A DNA stretch of 64,000 nt from Bacteroidota bacterium (GTDB lineage Bacteria > Bacteroidota > Bacteroidia > Flavobacteriales > Flavobacteriaceae), in NCBI GenBank assembly GCA_020161455.1, contig JAIUNZ010000005.1, forward strand, positions 124,001 through 188,000, in the 5' to 3' direction. The notes beneath the pieces were generated by a model. That model was not told the origin of the DNA, made no database searches, and saw only the letters and a list, made by a program, of their open reading frames with translations. The position numbers were made by a program, and so were the translations under genes. Positions 44,394 through 54,800 of the stretch are shown piece after piece. Numbering within the stretch: the first letter of the stretch is position 1; every line of letters starts with the position of its first letter.

Positions 44394-46627
44394 AACCAGA
44401 ATCCAGCACTTACCCAAACATATCCTTTGGGTAATTCGGGTGACCAAGAATACTTTACTTCAATTGGCCCAACAATAGATTCAATTCCATAACCAAAGGC
44501 ATAACCTGAAAGCTTTGGTTTTGAAAACCAATTGCCTGAAGCAAACAATCCGTCTTCTAAGTTGGCATAATTTGCAGAAAAATTAAGATGATTCTTTTTA
44601 AAAATTTCATAATCCAACGTAAAATTGGATTTGATAAAGCTATTTGCCGATACACTTAGGTAGTCATAGCCATAAAAATGTTTGAAATTATTTATGGTAT
44701 TATAGCCATATCCACCGAGAACAAAATTAAAAAAATCAACACTATCATTCCCTATTTTAAATCCTGCTTCGGATTGTACTTTTATAGTGAATTTTTTTAA
44801 TATAGTTTGTGCAAAACTTATTTCACCTTTGGCAACAGAAAACTGATTGAACTCATTAGTATAGTTTGACGAATACAAATAGGTTTTGAAATCACCATAA
44901 AACAACCAACCTGATTTTGGGAAATATTTGTTGTCAAAGGAATCATATTTTAAATGACCAAAAAGATTAAAATAATTACTGTCTTCAAAAACAGAATCGC
45001 CATTTTCTATTGTGGAAGTCTGAATTTTTAAATGTTTATATTCTATTCCTGCACCTATTAGATATTTTTGAATAAATACAGTTTGCATATAAGCTTGATT
45101 GGTAAAATCTGAAAAATCGATGTTCAGTTTGTCAACGCCCAATTGACTTAAGACTTCACCATTTCTAAAATCAGTTGCAACATTTCTATTGAAAGTGCTG
45201 TACCAAGACTTGATTCCAAAACTCCAATAAAAACCATTGTCAATGTAATAATCAAAATTATATCTGATATTGTCACCCAACGCCATATCTAAGGATAAAA
45301 CATCGTTTTTGAATAGTATTTTTTTCTGTGTCACATTGACTAATAATGCGCTTTTATACAAATCGTCATAATGTAAACCAAACTTTAAAAAAGTTTTGGT
45401 GTCATTTTCTACTAAGTTTAAATGAAGTGCATCTCCATCTTGATATGAATCGATACTATAACTAATTCTGCTAAAATTTTGAGTTGCATTTAATGTATTT
45501 ATACCGCTTTTTAGTTCATCATACGTTGTTTTTTTACCCGCTTTTATTCTAAGTTTTCCCAAAACATAGGCTCTTGTATAATTTTTTAATTCGGTAATGT
45601 CAATTTTCTTTAGGTCAATTTTATAAACCTCATCTTTAACTGCTTGTCTTTGTACTGCTGTTTGTAAATTACAAAATTTTTGAATTTCTCCAATTTTTAA
45701 AAGTGCGGCTTCCTCTCCTTTTTTAATAATTTCTTTTCCGTCATTAAAAGAAATGACACCATATTCAGAAACATCAGGTTTTATGTAAACATCAGTTAGT
45801 TTAACTTTTCCTTGCATTTTATTAATCATGTCTAAATTGGTAATTTGAACCAATATTCGAGTGGCATCATTTAATGCTTTTCGATCTTTTAAATCATCTT
45901 GAACATCAACACCAATAATGATTTCAGCACCCATCTTTCGCAATTCTTCTACTGGATAATTATTGGTAACACCGCCATCAATTAGTATTTTATCATCTAT
46001 TTCAACGGGTGAAAATAAAGAAGGAAATGCCGAACTTGCCATCATAGCTTGTGCCAAGTACCCTTTGTTTAAAATCACTTGTTTTCCTTTTTCAATATCT
46101 GTTGCAATGCAAACAAATGGAATTGGTAGTTTATTAAAATCGCGAACGTTTCTAACATTATGAGTAAGTTTTGCCAATAAATTGTAATTGTACATTCCTT
46201 TAGATAATGCAATAGGGATTCCTATTTTTAGTTTACTAAAAGGCAACGAAATGGCATACATTTCATCATTCCTTTTTTCATAAAAGCTTTTAGACGTTCT
46301 TGGAATATAATCTTGAAGCAGTTCGTTAAAATTTGTATATTCAAAGATGGAGTCAATTTGTGTTGCATTGTAACCCGAAGCATACAATCCGCCAACAACT
46401 GCACCCATACTGGTTCCACCAATATAATCTATTTTTACACCAGCATTTTCTAAAACTTTTAATACTCCTATGTGAGCAAATCCCTTGGCACCACCACCCG
46501 AAAGCACTAAACCTATTTTTTTTCTATGTATAGTGTCCTGTGAAAAGGAGTTTTGAGAAACAAGTACACCAACAAAAACCAATAGACTCAAAAGACGAAA
46601 CCTACTTTGCCCTGATGGAAACGACAT
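44390..46627 (-). CDS. Patatin-like phospholipase fused to an outer-membrane barrel
   Basis: About 745 residues. A signal peptide (MSFPSGQSRFRLLSLLVFVG...NSFSQ) precedes a patatin domain with oxyanion motif GGGAKGFAHIG, nucleophile elbow GGTSMGAVVGG and the catalytic Asp in LIDGGVTNNYP. A POTRA-like segment (about 370-450) and a BamA-type surface-antigen barrel ending in WVSAGFWF follow. This layout resembles type Vd (PlpD-like) autotransporters, so the lipase may be exposed on or released from the surface. The ATG at 46627 gives a proper signal peptide; an earlier ATG at 46702 is possible. Confidence 0.88.
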   Translation of the reverse strand: MSFPSGQSRFRLLSLLVFVGVLVSQNSFSQDTIHRKKIGLVLSGGGAKGFAHIGVLKVLENAGVKIDYIGGTSMGAVVGGLYASGYNATQIDSIFEYTNFNELLQDYIPRTSKSFYEKRNDEMYAISLPFSKLKIGIPIALSKGMYNYNLLAKLTHNVRNVRDFNKLPIPFVCIATDIEKGKQVILNKGYLAQAMMASSAFPSLFSPVEIDDKILIDGGVTNNYPVEELRKMGAEIIIGVDVQDDLKDRKALNDATRILVQITNLDMINKMQGKVKLTDVYIKPDVSEYGVISFNDGKEIIKKGEEAALLKIGEIQKFCNLQTAVQRQAVKDEVYKIDLKKIDITELKNYTRAYVLGKLRIKAGKKTTYDELKSGINTLNATQNFSRISYSIDSYQDGDALHLNLVENDTKTFLKFGLHYDDLYKSALLVNVTQKKILFKNDVLSLDMALGDNIRYNFDYYIDNGFYWSFGIKSWYSTFNRNVATDFRNGEVLSQLGVDKLNIDFSDFTNQAYMQTVFIQKYLIGAGIEYKHLKIQTSTIENGDSVFEDSNYFNLFGHLKYDSFDNKYFPKSGWLFYGDFKTYLYSSNYTNEFNQFSVAKGEISFAQTILKKFTIKVQSEAGFKIGNDSVDFFNFVLGGYGYNTINNFKHFYGYDYLSVSANSFIKSNFTLDYEIFKKNHLNFSANYANLEDGLFASGNWFSKPKLSGYAFGYGIESIVGPIEVKYSWSPELPKGYVWVSAGFWF

Positions 46628-46708
46628 CCTTTTTTTGTTTAAAAAAGAGAGAATAGACCGCAGGAAAATGGTTTGTAAAAATGCTAAAGACATTCGCTTC
46701 AAATTGGT

Positions 46709-48505
46709 TTAATTGATTTTATGGTAAAAGTCGGAAATTTTTTTGGCTTTTGAAGCACCAATCACTTCCGAAATTTCTTTTTCAGTAGCATCCTTCAATC
46801 TTTTAACACTTTTAAAATGTTTTAGTAACGTTTGCATCGTCTTTTCACCAATCCCAGGAATGGTTTCTATGCTCGTCACTAACGCTGATTTGCTACGTTT
46901 ATTGCGGTGATGGGTGATGCCAAATCGGTGGGCTTCGTTTCTAAGTTGTTGGATGATTTTTAATGTCTCCGATTTTTTATCTAAATACAACGGTACCGAA
47001 TCGCCGGGATAAAAAAGTTCTTCTAGTCGTTTTGCAATGCCAATGACAGCAATTTTTCCGCGCAATTCTAATTCGTCCAAACTTTTTAAAGCCGACGAAA
47101 GTTGTCCTTTTCCGCCATCAATGATGATGAGTTGTGGCAAGGGTTGGTTTTCGTCTAATAATCGTTTGTAGCGACGGTACACCACTTCTTCCATTGAAGC
47201 AAAATCATTTGGTCCTTCAACGGTTTTGATGTTAAAATGACGGTAGTCTTTTTTGCTCGGTTTTCCATCTTTAAAAACTACGCAAGCCGATACAGGATTG
47301 GTGCCTTGAATATTGGAATTGTCAAAACATTCAATATGTCGCGGCTCTACCGATAGGCGTAAATCTTTCTTCATCTGCGCCATAATTCGGTTGGTGTGTC
47401 GCTCTGGGTCAACAATTTGCATTTGTTTTAGTTGCTCCAGTCTTTGGTATTTGGCATTGCGCTCGGATAAATCGAGGATTTGTTTTTTGTCGCCCAGTTG
47501 TGGCACGGATATTTTGATGTTTTCGCCCAAATCGAGTGGAAAAGGAAGAATTATTTCTTTGGAAGTTAATTTAAATCGTTCTCGGAGTTCAATTACGGCA
47601 AGTTCAAGCAATTCTTCGTTGGTTTCGTCTAATTTTTTCTTGATTTCCATGGTATGCGAACGAATTATTGCGCCAAATGAAACTTGCAGGAAATTAACAT
47701 ACGCCGTGGTTTCGTCCGAAATGATGGAAAACACATCTACCGAAGCCATTTTTGGGTTAAAAACCGTAGAACGTGCCTGATAATTTTCGAGCGATTCAAT
47801 TTTTTCTTTAATTTTTTGCGCTTCTTCAAATTGCATGTTGCTCGAAAAAGTGTGCATTTTTGACTTAAAATCGCGCAAACTTTCTTTAAAATTACCTTTC
47901 AATATTTCACGAATAGCATGCACTTGTTCTTGATAGTTTTCTAGTGTTTCCAATCCTTCACACGGTCCTTTGCAGTTGCCAATGTGGTATTCTAAACACA
48001 CTTTGTACTTTCCTTTTTCGATGTTGGAAGCGCTTAAATCATAATTACAAGTTCGCAATGGGTACAACTCCTTAATCAAATCGAGTAGTGTATTGACGAT
48101 TTTAAAATTGGTATAGGGACCAAAATATTCCGAGCCGTCTTTAACCATTCTTCGCGTTGGAAATATCCTCGAAAAAGGTTCTTTTTTGATGCAAATCCAC
48201 GGATAGGTTTTGTCGTCTTTTAGGTTGATATTGTAGCGTGGTTGTAGTTTTTTGATGAGGTTATTTTCAAGCAAAAAAGCATCCGATTCGTTGGCTACTA
48301 TGATGTGTTTTATGGTCACAATTTTTTTGACCAGCACGCGCGTCTTACCGTTGTCGTGGGTTTTTGTAAAATAGGAAGCCACTCTTTTTTTGAGGTTTTT
48401 GGCTTTGCCTACATACAATATTTTGCCGTCCTTATCATAATATTGATAAACACCAGGACCTTCGGGCAAGGTTTGCAATTGAAGTTCGAGTGACGGTTGT
48501 TCCAT
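46709..48505 (-). CDS. uvrC: Excinuclease ABC subunit C
   Basis: Makes the two incisions in nucleotide excision repair with UvrAB. Order of domains: GIY-YIG nuclease (GPGVYQYYDKDGKILYVGKA, residues about 18-37), a cysteine-bearing region, a UVR motif (about 205-240), the RNase H-like C-terminal nuclease (ECFDNSNIQGTNPVSACVVF, IIDGGKGQLSSAL) and a helix-hairpin-helix end (IPGIGEKTMQTLLKHF). The start at MEQPSLELQ (48505) is preferred. The length of 598 residues is normal. Confidence 0.96.
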   Translation of the reverse strand: MEQPSLELQLQTLPEGPGVYQYYDKDGKILYVGKAKNLKKRVASYFTKTHDNGKTRVLVKKIVTIKHIIVANESDAFLLENNLIKKLQPRYNINLKDDKTYPWICIKKEPFSRIFPTRRMVKDGSEYFGPYTNFKIVNTLLDLIKELYPLRTCNYDLSASNIEKGKYKVCLEYHIGNCKGPCEGLETLENYQEQVHAIREILKGNFKESLRDFKSKMHTFSSNMQFEEAQKIKEKIESLENYQARSTVFNPKMASVDVFSIISDETTAYVNFLQVSFGAIIRSHTMEIKKKLDETNEELLELAVIELRERFKLTSKEIILPFPLDLGENIKISVPQLGDKKQILDLSERNAKYQRLEQLKQMQIVDPERHTNRIMAQMKKDLRLSVEPRHIECFDNSNIQGTNPVSACVVFKDGKPSKKDYRHFNIKTVEGPNDFASMEEVVYRRYKRLLDENQPLPQLIIIDGGKGQLSSALKSLDELELRGKIAVIGIAKRLEELFYPGDSVPLYLDKKSETLKIIQQLRNEAHRFGITHHRNKRSKSALVTSIETIPGIGEKTMQTLLKHFKSVKRLKDATEKEISEVIGASKAKKISDFYHKIN

Positions 48506-48589
48506 AAACGAGTACACATTTGTGTTACAAAAATAAGATAAAATTATGGACTAGCAGAATGCCTCTTCAATGGGGTTATGAACCACTTA

Positions 48590-48763
48590 AATTAATAAAT
48601 TTCATTAATTAATTATTAAATTTTATCAATTAATAATTATATAGTATTTAATTATTAATAATATTTATTTAGAATTAAATATTTTTCATAAATATTTTAA
48701 TAAAGTTTATTTAATATTTAATAAAAAACATTAATTTTATATTTAAATTAATCTGTTATTAGT
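48590..48763. other. Extremely AT-rich spacer
   Basis: About 170 bases with only some ten G or C, made of overlapping ATTAATTA, TTTAATATT and AATAAT elements on both strands, many self-complementary. It separates uvrC from the plus-strand gene at 48764. No gene is present. It would be strongly bent and easily melted, a typical target for nucleoid proteins or a promoter up-element. Confidence 0.6.
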
Positions 48764-49240
48764 ATGCCCATAGAAAATTTAGGAAAAAATCATTTTACAG
48801 CTGCCGAAAAAACGCAGTTAAATGATGCAGTCGATACCATTATGAGTCTTATTGGTGCTAAAACCTATAATTTGAGCCCAAAAGAACGTAGCAAATATGG
48901 CAAAATTGGCGACAAGAAGAAGCTGCTGATTACCAAAACCAAAGAGTATCACGAAAACACACCAGCGCTGCAATCGCCCGATGTGAATTGGGAAGAATTT
49001 GAAGCCGACTATGAAACCAGGCATTTTGCGTCGCAAAAATTGTTGCAACTTCGAGCGGCAGTAGAAATGATGTTGAACATCAAAATTTTGCACGATCACG
49101 ATAATTTTCAAGATGCTTTGCGCGATTATCAGTATGCTATTTATAAAAATAAATTTGGCAATCAATTGGGTTTTGCGCCCAAAATAGATTCCCTAAAAGA
49201 TTTTTTTCCAAAGACCGGAAAGAAACACAAAAAAGAATAA
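48764..49240 (+). CDS. Hypothetical helical protein
   Basis: A 158-residue cytoplasmic protein, predicted mostly helical, beginning MPIENLGKNHFTAAEKTQLN. The middle has LSPKERSKYGKIGDKKKLLI and a region NWEEFEADYETRHFASQKLL, and the end is very basic (PKTGKKHKKE). I do not recognise the family. Base composition is clearly less AT-rich than the spacer before it. The next gene starts 33 bases after its stop, so they may be co-transcribed. Confidence 0.65.
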   Translation: MPIENLGKNHFTAAEKTQLNDAVDTIMSLIGAKTYNLSPKERSKYGKIGDKKKLLITKTKEYHENTPALQSPDVNWEEFEADYETRHFASQKLLQLRAAVEMMLNIKILHDHDNFQDALRDYQYAIYKNKFGNQLGFAPKIDSLKDFFPKTGKKHKKE

Positions 49241-49273
49241 TTGATTTATTTTTCATCCAAAACATACCACTTC

Positions 49274-50245
49274 ATGCCCAACAATAACGAACTAATTATA
49301 CTCAAAGAAACCATTTTGCCAGGCGAAAGCAAAACCATCAACATGGAAATTGCGAAGTTGCAAACGATGACCAAACTGAAAATTCCAATCATTGTAGAAC
49401 GTTCTAAAAAACCTGGTCCAACGGTGCTTTTTTCGGCGGGTTTGCATGGCGATGAAATTAATGGTGTTGAAATTGTGCGCCAACTCATCACCCAAAAAAT
49501 CAATAAACCAAGTTGTGGCACAATAATTTGCATTCCGGTTTTGAATGTTTTTGGGTTTGTCAATCAATCACGTCAGTTTCCGGATGGAAGAGATTTGAAC
49601 CGTGTTTTTCCGGGCAGCAAAGGCGGTTCCTTGGCAAGCAGGTTTGCCTATTATATTTTAAAAGAAGTGATTCCACATGTAGATTATATTGTCGATTTTC
49701 ATGCTGGCGGCGCTAGTCGATTTAATGCACCACAAATTAGAATTGTGCCCAATGATGCGGAATTAAAAGCACTTTCAGAAGTTTTTAATGCGCCATTTGG
49801 GTTGTATTCTAAAAACATTTCGGGTAGTTTTAGAAACGCTTGTACCAAATTGGGTAAAAAAATATTGCTTTTTGAAGGCGGAAAATCGGCACACATCGAT
49901 TTGCATATTACTAGAGAAGGCATTGAAGGTTCGAAACGCTTTTTAGAACATTTGGACATGTTATCGTCCAAACAAAAAACCATTCTGCCCAAAAAAAATA
50001 CGATTTACATCAAAAAATCAAGCTGGATTAGAGCCAACTCGTCGGGAATGTTTCATGTGGAAGTAAAAATTAATGCTTTTGTGAATAAAGGACAATTGTT
50101 GGCTACTATTTCTGATCCTTATGGAAAAGTTGAACACAAAGTAAAAGCACCCAATTCGGGTTATATAATCAATGTAAACGACGCTTCAATTGTATATCAA
50201 GGCGATGCAATATTTCATATTACAAATACTTTAGAAAATGACTAA
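49274..50245 (+). CDS. Succinylglutamate desuccinylase/aspartoacylase-family protein
   Basis: A 323-residue zinc-dependent hydrolase of the M14-related AstE/AspA type. The zinc site is HGDE in FSAGLHGDEINGVEIV plus the histidine in VDFHAGGASRF, and a catalytic glutamate is likely in LLFEGGKSAH. The last 80 residues form a biotinyl/lipoyl-like beta domain (GQLLATISDPYGK...KAPNSGYIINVNDASIVYQGDAIFHI). The substrate is unknown. The ATG at 49274 (MPNNNELII) is chosen. The stop overlaps the next gene by 8 bases. Confidence 0.87.
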   Translation: MPNNNELIILKETILPGESKTINMEIAKLQTMTKLKIPIIVERSKKPGPTVLFSAGLHGDEINGVEIVRQLITQKINKPSCGTIICIPVLNVFGFVNQSRQFPDGRDLNRVFPGSKGGSLASRFAYYILKEVIPHVDYIVDFHAGGASRFNAPQIRIVPNDAELKALSEVFNAPFGLYSKNISGSFRNACTKLGKKILLFEGGKSAHIDLHITREGIEGSKRFLEHLDMLSSKQKTILPKKNTIYIKKSSWIRANSSGMFHVEVKINAFVNKGQLLATISDPYGKVEHKVKAPNSGYIINVNDASIVYQGDAIFHITNTLEND

Positions 50246-50807
50246 AAAAGAATTACGAACAAAACACAAAGCACTACGGGCTAAACTTTCGGCGGAAGAA
50301 ATTGAGGAAAAAAGTTTGCAGATAGCTAATCAATTATTGAAATTAGACATTTGGAAGAATACTTTTTTTCATATTTATTTGCCAATCAGGGAAAAAAACG
50401 AAGTCGATACTGAGTTTATACTGCAAATTCTTCATGGGAAAGACAAGGAAATTGTGGTTTCAAAAAGCAATTTTGAAACGCTGAAAATGAATCATTTTTT
50501 ATTAACAGAAAACACAAAACTTAAGAAAAACGAATATAATATTGATGAACCCGTTTATGGTTTGAGTGTTCCTGATGATATGATTGATGTGATTTTTGTA
50601 CCGCTATTGGCGTATGATAAAAATGGCTATAGAGTAGGATATGGCAAAGGATTTTATGATCGCTTTTTGTTAGATTGCCGATTCGATTCTATTAAAATAG
50701 GGCTTTCGTTTTTTGAACCTGAAGAAGAATTTATCGATGATGTTTCGGTTACTGATATTCCGCTAGATTATTGTGTAACTACTCAAAACGTTCATTCGTT
50801 CCGATAG
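50238..50807 (+). CDS. 5-formyltetrahydrofolate cyclo-ligase
   Basis: Converts 5-formyl-THF to 5,10-methenyl-THF using ATP, returning stored folate to the one-carbon pool. At 189 residues it has the normal length. The N-terminal MTKKELRTKHKALRAKLS and the ATP-site loop RVGYGKGFYDRFLLDC are typical. It overlaps the upstream hydrolase gene by 8 bases (translational coupling likely) and its last 29 bases overlap the converging lspA gene. Confidence 0.92.
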   Translation: MTKKELRTKHKALRAKLSAEEIEEKSLQIANQLLKLDIWKNTFFHIYLPIREKNEVDTEFILQILHGKDKEIVVSKSNFETLKMNHFLLTENTKLKKNEYNIDEPVYGLSVPDDMIDVIFVPLLAYDKNGYRVGYGKGFYDRFLLDCRFDSIKIGLSFFEPEEEFIDDVSVTDIPLDYCVTTQNVHSFR

Positions 50808-51414
50808 AAACTCTTTTAGTAAATGCTTTTTTGTTGAAGACAATCAATATTCCAACACCAGTAGAAATTGCCACATCGGCCACGTTAAAAATAGCATTGA
50901 AAAAAGTAAATGGTTTTCCACCAATAAACGGAACCCATTCGGGCATTGGATAATCTTGTATAATTGGGAAATAAAACATGTCAACTACTTTTCCGTGAAA
51001 CCATGTACCATAAGGGTTTTCAGAGAACATCACTGCCAAATGATTGTAGCTGTCGTCAAAAACAACGCCGTAAAAAATAGAATCAATAATATTTCCAACA
51101 GCACCAGCAAAAATTAATGAAATGGCGACCATCAAAAAATTAGAGCTGTGTTTTTTGCTAGAATCATACAACCAATAAGCAATGCCGCCAACTGCAAAAA
51201 TTCTAAAAATGGTTAAAATTAATTTTCCATAATCACCCGGGATTTTTGCACCCCAAGCCATTCCTTCGTTTTCAATCAACAATAGTTTGAACCAATTGGC
51301 AACTTCTATTTGTCCGGCTTCACCATATATGAAATTAGTTTTGACATAAATTTTAGAGAATTGATCAATCACTAATACTAGGAAAATGATTAAAACAGAA
51401 TTGCGTAAAGACAT
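50779..51414 (-). CDS. lspA: Lipoprotein signal peptidase II
   Basis: Inner-membrane aspartic protease that removes lipoprotein signal peptides, needed for the lipoproteins seen elsewhere in the window. Four hydrophobic helices are present. The two catalytic aspartates lie in GAVGNIIDSIFYG and FNVADVAISTG, and ENEGMAWG is the family's NxG block. At 211 residues it is longer than the approximately 165-residue proteobacterial enzyme because of a loop around 110-150, usual in Bacteroidota. Confidence 0.95.
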   Translation of the reverse strand: MSLRNSVLIIFLVLVIDQFSKIYVKTNFIYGEAGQIEVANWFKLLLIENEGMAWGAKIPGDYGKLILTIFRIFAVGGIAYWLYDSSKKHSSNFLMVAISLIFAGAVGNIIDSIFYGVVFDDSYNHLAVMFSENPYGTWFHGKVVDMFYFPIIQDYPMPEWVPFIGGKPFTFFNAIFNVADVAISTGVGILIVFNKKAFTKRVSIGTNERFE

Positions 51415-51453
51415 TTTTTGAAAATTAATGGTGCAAAAATAGTGTTTTTTTAT

Positions 51454-51481
51454 AAAAAATAACGCTCCTATGAGGAGCGTT
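51454..51481 (-). terminator. Terminator between the DksA-like gene and lspA
   Basis: Stem AACGCTCCT / AGGAGCGTT (51461-51469 and 51473-51481), a 3-base loop and a T run on the minus strand. It would end most transcripts from ileS and the DksA-like gene before lspA, so lspA probably also has its own promoter. Confidence 0.82.
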
Positions 51482-51503
51482 AAATGATTGGTTTTTTTAT
51501 TAT

Positions 51504-51884
51504 TTATCGCTGTAAATTCTTTGCCTCAATGCTCATGGTAGCATGAGGAACAACTTTTAAGCGTTCTTTGCTTATAAGTTTTCCGGTTACTTTGCAAATG
51601 CCATAAGTTTTGTTTTCTACACGGAAAAGTGCATTTTTCAAATCACGAATGAATTTTTCTTGACGAATAGCTAATTGTGAATTTGCTTCTTTAGACATTG
51701 TTTCACTACCTTCTTCAAATGCTTTAAAAGTAGGCGATGTATCATCAGTACCGTTATTTAAATCATTCATATAAGCACTTTTTATCAATTCTAAATCGGA
51801 TTGTGCTTTTTCTATTTTTTTTACAATAATTTCTTTGAACTCAGCTAAATCAGCATCTGAGTATCTCATTTTTTCTTCTACCAT
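51504..51884 (-). CDS. DksA/TraR-family protein with degenerate zinc finger
   Basis: A 126-residue protein with the coiled-coil N-terminal half and C-terminal globular layout of DksA/TraR factors, which modulate RNA polymerase. In the zinc-finger region, YGICKVTGKLISKERLKVVP and PHATMSIEAKN, only one of the expected four cysteines remains; the others are replaced. This form is, as I recall, usual in flavobacteria. It follows ileS with a 7-base gap. Confidence 0.85.
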   Translation of the reverse strand: MVEEKMRYSDADLAEFKEIIVKKIEKAQSDLELIKSAYMNDLNNGTDDTSPTFKAFEEGSETMSKEANSQLAIRQEKFIRDLKNALFRVENKTYGICKVTGKLISKERLKVVPHATMSIEAKNLQR

Positions 51885-51891
51885 CTTTTTT

Positions 51892-54800
51892 CTATTTTGA
51901 GATTACTATTTTGGTTTTTATATCATCAAATTCAATTTCTAAACCCTCTAAATGGTCTTCAAAAATCAATTCATTTGTTAATGTTTCCGATTTAATATAA
52001 TTTTCATTAGAAAGGACTGCTTTCTCTAAATCGCCAAATCGTTGAATTTTCACTTTTATTTTATCAGTAACTTCAAATCCTGAGTCTTTTCTAAGATTTT
52101 GAATTCTGTTTACCAATTCTCTTGCAATACCTTCTTCTTTTAATTCTTCGTTGATGGTAATATCTAATGCAACAGTTATACCATTGGCATTGGCGACCAA
52201 CCAACCTGGAATATCTTGAGAAGTAATCTCAACGTCTTCGGATGTTAAAATTATACTTTTTCCTGAAATAACAAGTACTACCAAGTTATTGGTTTCAATT
52301 TCTTTAATTTGCTCAGTGCTGAAGCTTTGTATTTCTTTGGCAATCAAACCCATATCTTTGCCAAATCGTGGGCCAAGTGTCTTGAAATTGGGTTTAATTT
52401 GCTTTACTAATACACCTGATGCATCGTCTAAAAGCTCGACTTCTTTAACATTTACTTCTGCTTTTATCAAGTCGGAAACTGCTTCAATTTCAGCTCTAAA
52501 ATTATCGTCAAGCACTGGAATCATTACCTTTTGCAACGGTTGACGCACCTTAATCATTTCCTTTTTTCGAAGTGATAAAACGAGTGACGAAACTGTTTGT
52601 GCTTTCATCATTTTGCTTTCCAACGATTTATCAACAAAGTTTTCAACCGAAACTGGAAAATTTGCTAAGTGAACGCTGGTAAAATCTTCTTTTCCAGTTG
52701 TGTTAATCAAATCAGTATATAATTTGTCCATAAAAAATGGCGCTATTGGAGCTGCTAATTTGGCAACGGTCAACAAACAAGTATATAACGTTTGATATGC
52801 TGCAATTTTATCCGTTCCATATTCGCCTTTCCAGAATCTTCTTCTACAAAGTCGAACATACCAGTTGCTTAAATTTTCTTGAACAAATTCTGAAATTGCT
52901 CTTGCTGCTTTTGTTGGTTCATAATCAGCATACGATTCATCTGCTAATTTTATCAAAGTATGTAATTCTGATAAAATCCATCGGTCAATTTCTGGGCGTT
53001 CATTCAACGGAATTTCAGCTTCAGAATAATTGAAATTATCAATATTGGCATACAAACTAAAGAACGAATACGTGTTGTATAATGTTCCAAAGAATTTACG
53101 ACGAACCTCTGCAACACCTTCAATATCAAATTTTAAATTGTCCCAAGGATTTGCATTGGCAATCATGTACCAACGTGTAGCATCTGGACCATATTCTGCC
53201 AATGTTGTAAATGGATCAACAGCATTTCCTAAACGTTTAGACATTTTTTGTCCGTTTTTGTCTAGAACTAATCCGTTTGAAACTACATTTTTATACGCAA
53301 TTTTATCAAAAACTAATGTTCCAATAGCGTGTAACGTATAAAACCAACCACGTGTTTGGTCAACACCTTCTGCAATAAAATCAGCTGGGAAATCTAAATT
53401 TCCATCAATTTTTTCTTTGTTTTCAAACGGATAATGCCATTGTGCATAAGGCATTGCACCCGAATCAAACCAAACATCAATTAAATCGGCTTCACGTTTC
53501 ATTGGTTTACCTGACGGCGAAACCAATACAATTTCATCGACTACATTTTTATGTAAATCAACTAAATCGTAATTTTCTTCAGTCATATTTCCAATTTCGA
53601 ATCCTTTAAATGGATTTTCTTTTTGGAAACCAGCAACGATAGATTTTTCGATTTCGTTGTATAATTCTTCAACAGAACCAATTAAAATTTCTTCTGTTCC
53701 TTCTTCGTTTCTCCATATTGGTAAAGGAATACCCCAATACCTTGAACGCGATAAATTCCAATCGTTTGCATTTTTTAGCCAATTTCCAAAACGTCCTTCA
53801 CCAGTAGCTTTTGGCTTCCAGTTAATCGTTTCATTTAAATCAAACATTCTATCCTTAACTTCAGTAATTTTTATGAACCAAGAATCTAATGGATAATATA
53901 AAATAGGTTTGTCTGTTCGCCAACAATGTGGATAACTGTGTACATATTTTTCAACTTTAAAAGCCTTATTTTCTTCTTTTAATTGGATGGCAATTTCAAC
54001 ATCGGCAGAACGCTCTGGAGCTTCACCATCGTTGTAATATTCGTTTTTAACATATTTCCCAGAATAATCGCCAAGACCTTGAATAAATTTGCCTTGTAAA
54101 TCTACTAATGGAACTAAATTATCATTGGCATCTTTAACCAATAATGGTGGAACTTCTGGCGTTGCTTCTTTAGCTACTTTTGCATCATCAGCACCAAATG
54201 TTGGCGCAGTGTGAACAATTCCTGTTCCATCTTCGGTAGTAACGAAATCTCCTGAAATTACTCTAAAAGCATTTTCTGGATTTTGATATGGTAATGCTAA
54301 TGGTAATAATTGTTCGTAACGAATTCCGACTAAATCAGTGCCTTTAAATTCTTTTAGAACTTGAAAAGGAATTTTTTTATCACCTTCTTTAAAGTTTTCA
54401 AAATCACCTGGCTCTGTACTTTCAAAAAAACCTTTAGTAAATTGTTTTCCAACTAAATTTTTAGCTAAAATCACTTTTGTAGGTCGAAAAGTATATTGAT
54501 TAAATGTTTCCACTAAAACATAATCGATTTTTGGTCCAACAGTCAACGCAGTATTTGAAGGTAATGTCCAAGGCGTTGTGGTCCAAGCTAAAATATGAAC
54601 ATCGCCAAAACCTTGTAAAAAACTTGGTAAAGATTCTGGTTTTGTTTTAAATTGAGCTACAACTGTTGTATCGGTAACATCGCGATAACTTCCTGGTTGG
54701 TTTACTTCGTGAGAAGATAATCCTGTTCCAGCTTTTGGAGAATACGGTTGAATGGTGTAACCTTTGTACATCAAATCTTTGTTATAGATTTGTTTTAAAA

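Noticed and set aside
48590-48763. Replication origin in the AT-rich spacer
   Set aside because: No DnaA boxes and no dnaA, dnaN or other origin-linked genes are nearby.
53926-53934. A second DnaA-box 9-mer (TGTGGATAA)
   Set aside because: It lies inside the ileS coding sequence and is alone, so it is most likely chance. It lowers the weight of the copy upstream of nrdB.
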